Positions 24,401 through 36,400 of a stretch of DNA of 64,000 nt are shown here, piece by piece. This DNA is from Apostichopus japonicus (taxonomy: Eukaryota; Echinodermata; Holothuroidea; Aspidochirotida; Stichopodidae). The position numbers and the translations under genes are program-made. Position 1 is the stretch's first letter, and each line of letters opens with the position of its first letter. The stretch covers positions 3,102,501 through 3,166,500 of the forward strand of contig NC_092573.1 in assembly GCF_037975245.1 (NCBI RefSeq). The letters are read 5' to 3'. The notes below the pieces were generated by a model. The model did not search any database. It had not been told where the DNA came from and worked only from the letters and a program-made list of their open reading frames with translations.

Positions 24401-27400
24401 ACTTTACTTGCAAAGAAAGTCCCTCCAAGTTTACCAGCAAATAAAAGTGGTGGGGTTGTTGAATCATAACATGTCTAAAATTTCTCTGAAAAAAACATTA
24501 ACATTGGTAGCCAGGAAAGAGAAGCCATTTGTCAGGAATAGTTCTTGTCTTGGATCATTCGTCTACTTGCCTTTACACCACTTGTTTAATTACTGTGATG
24601 TGTCATTTCAAACATACAGGTGACAAATGACTAATGATCAAAATGACGGGATTCATTTATGGGTTCTTCCTTTCGTGCCTTGCACATTTTCAAAACGGAC
24701 CTGTTTTCTGTCAGTCTCGTTTCTCTGCCTTCTATTCCTCTCTTTCATTTGTTGCCTTCTAATTTTCCCGTCATTTATGATGAAGAAGATTTTTACACAC
24801 CTTGCCTTTTTCATCATGTTTTGTTTACATTTTGAGAAAAATGAGAAGTGTTTATCGCATGTCCTAGAATCAATCACACTTGTTTCTCCTCTCTCCAACT
24901 GTAATTTTCTATCAAATTCCCTTCCTTTTTATTCATTCTTTAAGTCCTTTTTTATTTCTAGTCTTGTTGCTGTAGGCTACCAAAAGTCATTAAAATTGAT
25001 AGTTGTTTGCCCTTCATGTTGGACTTGTCATATATAGGAAATAGCTCTCAATTTATTGCTCCTGACAATGAGCCCCTCAATAGATTATATATCAGTCATA
25101 TTTTGAAATCCGTCTACAGACGGATCCTAGCCCTTTCTCTCTGTATAAATATCAACCACCAAAATCAACTTTCTGCATCATTTGGAGGATTGCAAAGCAA
25201 ATTTAAAGTGTGTGATCTTTTACAAAGTAACTCAAGATGAAAATAGATGCGGTAGAAATGATTCGTTGCCATTCTCGGAGGCTTTTTGTCTCCAAATTGA
25301 AAGGGGCCTAAAGAGAAGCAAATTTTGAGGGGGGAAAAAGAGTGAAAAGTAATTACATAGTAAGAATTGTGGCCGAAGGGGTTGATGGGGGGGGGGGGGT
25401 TGAGTGGGGGAATCTTTCATTGTCTTCACCAAATCATCTCTCACATAATACAAATATTTTATTGTCATGTTTTTGTAGAACTTGTTCTGATTTTGACACC
25501 CTACGAGTTTCTTTTCTTCTTTGTATCATGAGCTGTATTTCAATCTTTGATATGACACTTTGTTTTTATAACATTTGCCCTTTGGATTAAACAATATTTC
25601 CAATCTGGATTCATTGAAAAAGTGTTCACTATTCAGTATAAAAACCTTAATTCTGAGACAGTGCCAATGATTCTCTGGCTTTCTATATGTACGTTTACAT
25701 TCAAAACAAAATAACACCATAATCTATGAACTCTGCTCTCCCCCATTATCCTATCGTTTGACAGATTCTCTTCCTTCAATTAATTTCTGGTATAAATCTG
25801 TCATTATCTGCCTTGCATTGTGTATGTGTATCTCACTGCCAAATTACTGACTCGGAAAATTAAAGAGGTGGAAATGCGCTAATACAAAGAGGATAGTCGA
25901 AAATGAATTTCCAGATGGTGAGAGGAGTCTGTTTGACTGACGATCCTTGTGGAACTGACTGTAACAGTTACGAAGCATATCTCTTGCCTTAATGATGTTG
26001 ATTCATGAACTGTAGTTACTTAGATCAATGGTCTAGAGTGTGCTGCAAACCTCATTCTGCTCAAGTACTGTACGGCTTTAATGATGTTTAATGAGTCTGG
26101 AAGATCAGCTCCAATCATTGTAATGATTGCATAGAGGGTGCTGCAAACCTCATCCTGCTCAAGTAATGTACAGCCTTAATGATGTTTAACAAGTCTTGGA
26201 AGATCAGCTCCAATCATTGTAATGGTGGTCTAGAGTGTGCTGCAAACCTCACCCTGCTTAAGTACTGTACAGCTTTAATGATGTTTAATGAGTCTGGAAG
26301 ATCAGCTCCAATCATTGTAATGATTGCCTAGAGTGTGCTGCAAACCTAACCCTGCTTAAGTAATGTACGGCTTTAATGATGTTTAATGAGTCTGGAAGAT
26401 CAGCTCCAATCATTGTAATGATGGCCTAGAGTGTGCTGCAAACCTCAGCCTGCTCAAGTACTGTACAGCTTTAATGATGTTTAACAAGTCTTTGAAGATC
26501 AGCTCCAATCAGTTGTTTACACTAAAATTGCAGTCGTGTTTAGCTTGCTCTTTATCTGGATACATTCCATCAACTTTGATAATTATAAACATTTTTTTCG
26601 GGCGAAGTAGTGTTTTTTTTTTTTTTTGTGATATTTGTCCATGGACTATTTAGTCACTGGTTTGTCGTTTGGCTCAATTCAAGGTAAATGTGTAACTATC
26701 ATGTAATACAACAGTAGTATGTGTGGAATAAATTCAGTCAATTTTTTTTTTTCCTGTCTTTAAAAACAAAAATGCATTCATGAATAATTTCCCAGTGACT
26801 TTTCCATTGTTTCTTTACTTAATAAAAAAAGTACTTTAAAGCTGTTTTACCCAAGTACATGCGATTCATGGTAATGACTGGAAAGAATAATCTCTCAAAA
26901 TAATAGTTAAGAATAAATTTTTCTTTTGTCTCTTCCATCAGGTGTAAATCTCTGTGAGGAATGGTTTGACTTTGAACTCCCATTTGATGTTTGGTGGCAG
27001 CATACACACAGCCAACTCTCCAGAAAGGTGGATCAACCAAAATTCAGGAAAATTCGTCAGAGTAAGTCTGAGAAAACGAGCAGAAATTTTAAAAAGTGGC
27101 AAAGGTATGGCTTGTTGCCATGGTGACATGATCGTTAGGTCTTGTCTTGAAGTTTTGTGATCAGTCGAAAGAGGGATAAAATCTCTAGAACTGCAATGGC
27201 AAACTCGATTTGAAAACTCGCACTTAAAAATTTCACAGTAGGCCACGTACGACTTGCTGATTAGTAGAAACCAAAGTAAACCATACAGATGCTTTTAGGT
27301 AAGATTTATGGGTATTCAGTTATGTGTGAACATAATATTCCTTGGTCTGAATTAGTTATGCGAAATATTACTTTGCTATTCATGCTACGATTCATAGTTA

Positions 27401-30400
27401 AGTGCTGAGGAATTGCTCATTACTCTGTTCGTAACTATGTGGTTGACGTTTAAACACCTCAACATCCCCCTTTGGTAGGTTGTCAAATTACAAAAATATC
27501 TTCTCACTTTTGTTTTAGCTTACAATAACATGAAGATCTTCAACAGAGGAGGAAAAAGTATTATAAAAAAAATCGCTGCTTAAATTTGTCACATTTAAAT
27601 TGCAACAACTTCTTTTGTAAACCAGAGAGTCAATTCAAATTTCTAACAGTTTTAAGAATCCATCCAATACCAGACATCAGACTAACCCTGTTAACTACGA
27701 AAGATAAGAAGGAAAAAAACACACAATTTCAACAAAAAAGAAATTACCGAACCGGCCCTTGACTCTGAGATGACGAAAATGACACCTCTCAAAATTACTT
27801 ATAGATACATTCTCAGAGAATGAGAACAAGAGAAGATATGAGGAACAAGATAAAAAAACAGGAGGAGGTGACAAGCCTGCCTGGAGTCTTTTTTTTTATC
27901 ATATCTTTTAATTATATTCTTAATTTCATATCTAAGCTCAATTATAACAAGAACAGCCTGCTGCTTGATTACCAGAGTGTGACTTAATTAGCTCCCAAGT
28001 TCCAACCTTAACCCTAAAAACATGACAAAGGTGTGACGCTTCACATGGCGAGCTTTTAACAAGTCGAGATGATGACCTGTCAAACAAAAGACTTGTCAAG
28101 AACTTGTAATAATTTCCAGAGATGCAGCAGACTTCCTTTGAGAGTTTGTCTGCCCAGCCTTAGTTTCCTAAACATCTCGGTGAACGATCATCGCTGCCGC
28201 CCGGTCTGAAACAGGACATTTGTGACATCAAGGTTTTATGCTGCTGTGGACGTTATAAGTTATGAAAGTTCATTCACCATAGAGTTCAGTGTGGATGGTT
28301 AGGATAGTACTTACATACCGCATCATGTTAGGCTGTGATCTGCTAGTCATCTAATGTACACTCTATAAAAATGGGCTGCAAGACTTGAATCCTTGTGACC
28401 ATTATCGCCAAATAATTCTGCCAGAGTCAAACTCCAAAAGATACAAGGCCAAAAATGAGTGACTCTGGTTGAGGGACAGTTTTGCAGGTAGAAAGAAACG
28501 GCCAAAAGTTGGAAGATTTTGATGAAGTTTGTTGGCTTCTTAAGCAAGCGAAGTTACAGCCTAGGCCAGACAAACAACCAATAGAGAGTAGTAATTATAG
28601 GATCACTCAAGTGATTACTTGCACAGTGTTGCACAACAAGTACTTTTGTGTTAAGTTAATAGTGGGCTTTATCACTGCATTTTGCAATGGGTTGTAATTC
28701 GTGCTAGTAGCTACCAGTTTTGAGTTTTGCTTTTGTAACAGTAAAATTTACAAAACATATGATCCACTTTTCCATTGTCATTGATAAAAAAATGGGATGG
28801 ATCAATATTAAGAGTTGAGATTGTAGTTGAGATTGAGATCTCTGGATTATTTTTTGCCCCCCCCCCCCTAATGAAACTGATAATGTGTCTAAGGAGTGTT
28901 ATTCGCTGCTTAATACTTCAGTCGCAAACCTTTGAAGTTAATGCCCTATTCATCGTTCCTGTTGGGATTTTGGTGGATATTTTAATATTAACTGTCCCAC
29001 TCATTCTTAAAATTAAAATAGATTGGAGTAGGTCTATTCATTGTAAAAGGATCGGTATTGCACAGAGATGACCACTGTCAAAAGTTTGGCATTATTATGA
29101 GAACCAATTGACCATCTTCATAATGCGGGCATGCTATATAGTTTTGTAGCATAATGAGGGAAATGTTATTCAGGTCGTATCTAACCAACCTACATATCAT
29201 CATCATCATCTCTGTCACTCCCATGCGTAACACAGAATGTCCAAGGAGTATCAGTTCCTTCATGCTACATAAACATGAAAACCGTCTCCAAATGAACAGA
29301 GCGTCACAAAGTTGTAGAATAGTTGCCTTTATACCGGCAGCATTAGTGTTAATGTAGTCTCCTCCTTTCTGCAGCATGTGCGATACTCCTTGATTGATAT
29401 TAAAGCCATGCAAAACTGAATGACGTATGTACTGGGTGATTGATAACTGATGCACCTACAGTAACTACTGGCACAAGTCTGTGTGTGCTATACATTAGTA
29501 TGTGCCATACAGTCATGCAGTCAAACGTCATGTAGCATACCAGTGTATCACACATTTGTTTTGTTTTATGTATTTCTGTCGTTTATTTGTTGATGGAGCA
29601 AAATAAATAAAGGGAATGAGACATTCATATTGAACGGAATCAATAGGTGAAAACATATGGCAGGGATGACAGAAGGCTCAAAACATAATGTTAGGACTGA
29701 GGGAGTGGCCTAGGCTATGATCAAGAAGTGTAAACAAGGCAGTTTGATCTGTGGGATCTTTTTCAGTTGCATGTGATGGAAGGACGATTACTCCCCCGTC
29801 AAAGAGTGTAATTTTCTGGTCATGTACCCACCCAGTCAGTGTGTTCTGTAGTCTTTTTCTCGTCTCTTTTAACAGACATTTACATCGATGTGCGGGCGTC
29901 GTCAACGGTGGAGGAGAATACGAGATGTTCCTGTAAATGTCCAATAGACCTCCGTGGAAGCGGATGTGGAGACGACTGCTTAAATAGGTTAGTGTTGTCA
30001 TGGTTACATGAGAGCAATTGAAAGGAGGTTGTCATGATTGCAACAGTGCTCACAGTCACATGGTGAACCTTTAAAGGTCTTCAGTGCTGGGTGCCAACTG
30101 TTGGCTAAATTTGTTGAAAATGTTCTAGAGTAATTTCTTGAAGGTACTTACCCTCCACCCCCCCACCCTCCTCTCAGGGTATTCTTATCCATACAGAAGT
30201 GTTCAGTCGACTAGCTGTTAGATATTTTGTCCATGTGAAAGGGACCGATGCACAGAGGGTTGACATAAGCTAAGCTGTTGTTGAAAGTTTGATTAAGAGT
30301 GACCATTATTAGACTAATTTCTAGCATAATTTGGGGGCAATTTAGGTGACCTTTGACTATTCCTCGTGTCACCCTCATGAGAACTTATGTCATGATAGTT

Positions 30401-33400
30401 TAGGCACAGGTGAAATTGTGGCTGGCTTTTCTTTACTTTAATCTTGGGGTCCTTAGCTAGGCATACTTTTCTCATGGAATATATAGTTATTATACATTAT
30501 TCTCTAGTACATGTGCATCACACATTTCAGCTCTCAAATATCTTGGTAATAGATCATTAAAGTTGTTTCATAATCACAATAACACTGAGTTACATTTGTG
30601 ATATGCTCCTTTAAGTTTCACCTTGTATACAATCATATGGAAATATTGATACAAACAGCTGTGATATGTATTAACAACTATTGCAGTGGTGGTCGGAGTT
30701 TCAACATTGCTGTGAAGGACAGTAGGAGCTATTTGTAGTCAACCTTCTTTGTGTTCCTTCATACCAATACCTTAATACCACCTTCAAAGAGTTGGTTCCT
30801 TAGAGAGGGCTGGGAAACTAGCAATGTAATGAAAGGTGATGGGGATAGATTCATCATTCCATTGAGCTAGTGTCCATTTGAAGTTTTTTTGAGTGTGCAC
30901 TTGGGTTACCTTCTCCAAGTCAGGATTGGAGACAGGTAGGAGATGAGATTTATCTCCCACCCACCCACCAACCCACCTTCCCATTACCATTTTAAAAAAC
31001 ATATTAATCATATTTGATATGTTAACTGTTTGGGAAACCTCACCACCCTAGTTTTTATCGTTCAAATATCACATGTCTTCTTTTTTCCACAGGATAATGC
31101 AACAAGAATGTAGTCCTGAGACCTGCCCCTGTGGTGAACGTTGCTCAAATCAGAGACTTCAGAAAAGGTTTTGGATCTCAGAACTTGAACGCTTTATGGT
31201 AAAGTATTTATTCATTGACATGTATGATCATATTTAGTGACAGGTGTTTAGTCTGATAATAGTTGCAAGAGAAATGCTAAGACTCTATGCTTCAAAAGCA
31301 CTTTTTGCCTGGGTAAAGTCTATTTTTTCTATTTTTTTTATTTTGTGGTAAGCATGGGTTTTGTTTTCTAATTTGGTACTTGACAGTGATTTGATGGTGA
31401 AGGAGTCAGTAGTAGATAGCAGGATAGCGTGGGGTGATTTCTCAGTGAGTGTTTCCAGAATGTAATGATCATTTTTTAAGGCACCTCAGTTTACACAACT
31501 GATCAAGTTTCGTATTTCTCTATCTATGCACGGACCAAAACTGAACATGCTATCTTTAATTTTTTGGGGGGGTTGGAGTTTGGATTTTAAGGTCATTGAG
31601 TGGTAGATATTTCTTTTGCCAGATGAAACACTGCTGCATCCCTCTCTCACTGAATTTTTTTCTCAACCTGACAGACCCAGTCGAGAGGTTGGGGCATCCG
31701 TACAAACATGGCCATCAAACACGGGGAATTTATCATGGAATATTTAGGAGAGGTGATCAGTATGAACGAGTTCTGGAGACGAGCCCACAAGGATTACCAG
31801 CATTGCAAGCACCATTACTTTCTGATGTTAGATAGCGGCACAGTGATAGATGGATACTCCTCGGGTAGTGAAGCCAGATTTGTGAATCACAGCTGCGAAC
31901 CAAACTGCGAAATGCAGAAATGGTGAGTTTTTTTTTCAAGATGGAATATACTTGTTGATAAGGACATAGGCACAGAGAAGTAAACTATAGTCTGCCCCCC
32001 CCCCTCCCCTCTCTTAACACCCCTGCTGATTCTCCGTACCACCTCCACCCTCTCACTCAAAAACGAGAAAACGGTTTTAAATCTATAAGTGAATTGAGAC
32101 CGAGATTTAAGAGGTGATAAAACTAGTTAACAAGTTTATTTGTAAAATGACAACTTACAAACCCCTATTTTCTGCCAAGCTAATCAGTTCACTTGGTGTT
32201 TACTCTTCTTTGCTAGAGATACTATAAACTATTTTAAAATCAGGGAGTCTTGCATAATCTGTAGACAACGATCACACCTTCTGTTATTTTATATAGTCCC
32301 GAAAGCAATGGGCTGCAGATTACAAGAGGAGTTACAGATCTTGTCAATAAAGATTTGACAGGTTAATGAAAAGCTGCGAGACATTTTGTAATTAAACAGA
32401 ATTGAAGAAGGGGAATTGAAAGTATTGCCTGTTATGGGTTGTTGTGACTTTAAGCTGTGACTTTAAGCTGTAGTGAAATTGATCAATGTTTCAATGCTAG
32501 TCAATAGTAAAACCACATAACAAAACAGGAGGAGTTTTAAATTTAAAAAAAATTACTGTTCGGACAAGCAAAATCAGCCGTAGAGGTTGTCTGGCAGACA
32601 TTAACCAGATGTGAACATCAATATTCAGATTGCAATGTAACTAAATATTGCCAAATATATGAAATGATAAATTGTAATCACCCAAAGCTTGTTTACTATG
32701 CAGCAAATTCGACACATCTCTCCTACAGTGTACATATCGGTCGTCGTTGTTACTTTGTCGGACAACCAAATGTAAGGCCCAGTTGTACACTGGACAACCC
32801 AAATTTTTTTTAAAGAATTTGTCTTGACAAAAATAACTCATTACTTTGTTTACTCAAATTTCGCTTCAAGCAATGAAGCCAAAGTCCAAAGGTTTTGAAA
32901 TTTATTTTGACATTGAGTTCTTTGGTACTAAGAAAAATGTCCTGCAGATGAAATGTTGTGGATTGTATCAAATTCCTTAAAAACTCAGTCAATCACAATC
33001 ATATGGTGAAAATTTGCTTAAAGGTAATGTTGCAGTTTGGTGAATTACAATATTTATTTTAAGAAAAACTTTCATGATTGGAGGAAAAAATTATAATTGA
33101 TAAAGGTGCTTGTAATGTTGTCAGACACTGTACTTAGAAGTGAGCATGTGTTTCAGTGATTACCATATGTATTAAATCTAAGAGTTAATGACCTCTGTTC
33201 TATCGCACATCAGAACCTACCTGGTGATAATTGAAACCAACAATCAAGTTACTAGTAGTTAATATTCCTACAAGTCAACAAAATTTGTGCGTCAAAACCA
33301 TTTGTAACAGTTTCCACATTCTATGTCTGATCAAATATTAAGCAATAACACATTTATACAATGCTGGCTAGATGGGCTATCTCTTGAAGGTTAAACATTG

Positions 33401-36400
33401 TGTAGTCTCTGTAAGGTTATTTTAAACGGATACCACCAGCATAGTTTCATTTCACTTACTTTGAATCTGCGTGGGTGTAATACTTCAAGAAATGTGTAGT
33501 TTCATTGTGGTTAACAAAAATAGCACCTTGTATAAAAGCATGACTCACCAGTGTTACTTTTGCAAATTTAGTGAAGAATGCTGTAATAGGGTTTGACTTT
33601 GTGGTTTTTCATATGAAGGTAATATGGAAATCTCCTTCAGCCTCATAAAAACTGAATGCTGTCATTGTAAAAGAATGTGGGATTATGTGAAAGGTCATCT
33701 CTGTAGTTTTAAATGCCACATTTCAGTATTTCAAGACATTCGTTTTTTTTGGCTTTTTTTTTACAGTTGTTCAAATAATGTATGCATTGTATAATCTTGG
33801 GAATCCTTTGTGAAGAAATAACCTTTTCAAAACTGGAAAAGTGGACCTATTTATATGAAGAAGAGAGAAAATAGAAAACTGTGGCTAAAGCTACTGTGAA
33901 TGTTTATAATGTTAATTCAACACAAAACAATTTCTTTGAAGATAAGGCTGTAATGTTGAACCCACATTTTTCCATAATATTCACTCAAAACTTAAATAAA
34001 CTGTGTTTTCCTCTTTTTCTTTTCTGTTTTGTGTGTGTGTGTGTGTGTTTGTAATAACTGAAAGTTTTGCTATATATTTGATGCTTGAAACATTATTCTT
34101 CCTCAGGTATGTCAATGGTGTCTACAGAATTGGTATGTTTGCCCTACGGGACATCCCATCTGGGGAGGAGCTCACCTACGACTACAACTTCCATGCTTTC
34201 AATCTAGAAACACAGGTAAAGTAGACCACCATCAAACTTAAGGTGAATATTTCGATGGATATAGCTGAGGATACAGAAAATTGTTACAGTCACCATGGCG
34301 ACTAATTTTTTTCATTTTTGGTTACGTTTATCGCTCAGTGTTGAAACAGCAAGGTAATGTTCACAAAAAGGTAACAGAGATATTTGATATCTATTTTGAT
34401 ACACAGTAGTCCATAACTTTTAGATTAGAAGTAATTGTTTTATTCATGAATAATATTTGTTTAATTGGTGTAAATTATATTAAAAAAAAAAAAAAGTGTC
34501 ACACAGTTAGCACATTGAATGGTTGTAAATTGTGCGGCATGAGTATGCTAGAACAATCAGCCACTTGGCAAAGAACACTTTCTTGATTACCAAGGCGATG
34601 AGGCCATTGTAAGTCCTCCTGTTTACTTCAAGTTGTTTGTTTTTTATTTGACCTTGTGACCTCGTTCTGCTCCATCCCTACAGCAAGAGTGTCAGTGCGG
34701 CTCTCAGCAGTGTAGGGGATACATCGTTGGGCGTGGCCAGGCAGCTGCGACCAGTAAAAAGGACAAAAGTAAAATGATCAAAGCAGGACAGAAAGCAAAA
34801 CCAGTCAGGGAATCGGAGAAGAGGAAAAACAAAGATAAATTAAAAAAGAGGGTGAGTAGATTATATTCTTGCAGCAAGATTAGTAAAGCTAAATATACCT
34901 GTAGATATGCTATCTTACTGGTAAGGATCGGAGATTTTATAGTTTGATAGAATTATTCAGTTATGTTTTAGATTGAATTGAATTGTTTATGACAAGTGTT
35001 TTAAGTTGGTGTCTTACCCCTTGCCCTAATCTGTGCCCCCTTCCTTTGTCCCTTCCTCCCCTGCCCCTCTCACTCACTCAGTTCAAGACTGACATGGAAA
35101 GGTATGTAAGGCCACATGACTAAGTTCCAACATGACATCCCGACCATGAAGATTATCTGGTCAGCAGGAGCACATGTAAACTTTGATTCCTCCCACTTAT
35201 CAAACTCTCCTGATGTTTGCAGGTTCAGGAAGGAGGCAATAAAACAGGTGCAATGAGAATTCGTAAGCTACAGATCCCCAAGCCAATGTCCATGAGAGAG
35301 ATGAACATGGTCGCCGATAGAAGGATATTTCTCCTGAGGAACATGGAGAGGGTGAAACGGATCCGTCTGCTCCTTATGAAGAAGGGGTCGGACAAGAACA
35401 ACAACAAAACAGCCAAAGAAGACCAGCCCAAGAGGAGAGATAAGGTCAAAGGTGAGAGCTGGAGATTGATACGTTTGACCCTCGGCCGTTGTAGGACACT
35501 CTAAGCAACGGTATGGCTACATAGTGTGTTTCGAAATGCTACCTCTAATCAGCCACAGCAAGGTCATATGTATTTAAGTTGTCAGTTAATGCTAATCCTG
35601 CACCCAGCAAGCTTAACGTTCCACTTTCTGTAATAAATTAACTCATAATTTACATTCATTAAGACAAAACCTGATTTTGATAGGCTTTCTTTGTAGCTAA
35701 CGACGACCTCCCTAGAATGGACAGACTGAGTGCTTGCTATATTCCATTCCATGAACCATACCTCTGACAAAGTAAGCAAAACTAGGAATAGAAAAGATTT
35801 TTCACATGCTTTTGGTTTTCTTTTCTTTTTCTGTTTCAACATCTGATTTTCACAATTAGAAGATTTTTCATATTTTTTATCACCTTCCAATTTTTTTATT
35901 TTTTTTTATTTATTTTATCACCTCCAATATTCTTCTCTCCAAAAGATGTCTTTCTTGCCCAGTTCACCGCCTTGAAATCACCACGGTCGGTTAAGACCCG
36001 TCGACTGGCAGAGGCGGAAGAGAATTCTGAAGTCACCAAGGTGGCTCGACTAGCTCAGGTGTTTCAAGACATATATACAGCGGTGTGTACATACCAGAAC
36101 AAGTGCGGACAGAACTTAGCCATTCCATTCATGAATCTACCCAAGAGAAAAGGGTAAGACATTTTTTGTGACGTTTCCATCAAATTTATTTATGATACGT
36201 TACATTACTTCACTATATTTTACCCTCCCTTTGAAAAAAAGGCTGTGACGTTTGTAAGTGACGGACGAAAATGTTCCCGCTGGATAGCGGATATTTGACA
36301 GGTAGCTCATCCCAGAAACACGATGACAAGAGATCAGTGCACACTTGTCGTTAACAACAATTTCAAAAATTTATTACCAAACTCTTATAAATTATTACCC

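Larger units (their letters stand above)
20453..26941 (+). other. Largest intron between recognised exons (6.5 kb)
   Basis: Separates the pre-AWS exon from the FxLP exon. It contains the G-rich minisatellite at 21594-21717, a repeat-like minus-strand segment at 21752-22066, a (GACA)n run at about 22307-22326, a G12 run at about 25388 and the 96-bp tandem array at 26028-26512. The rest is AT-rich with no supported exon. Confidence 0.75.
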
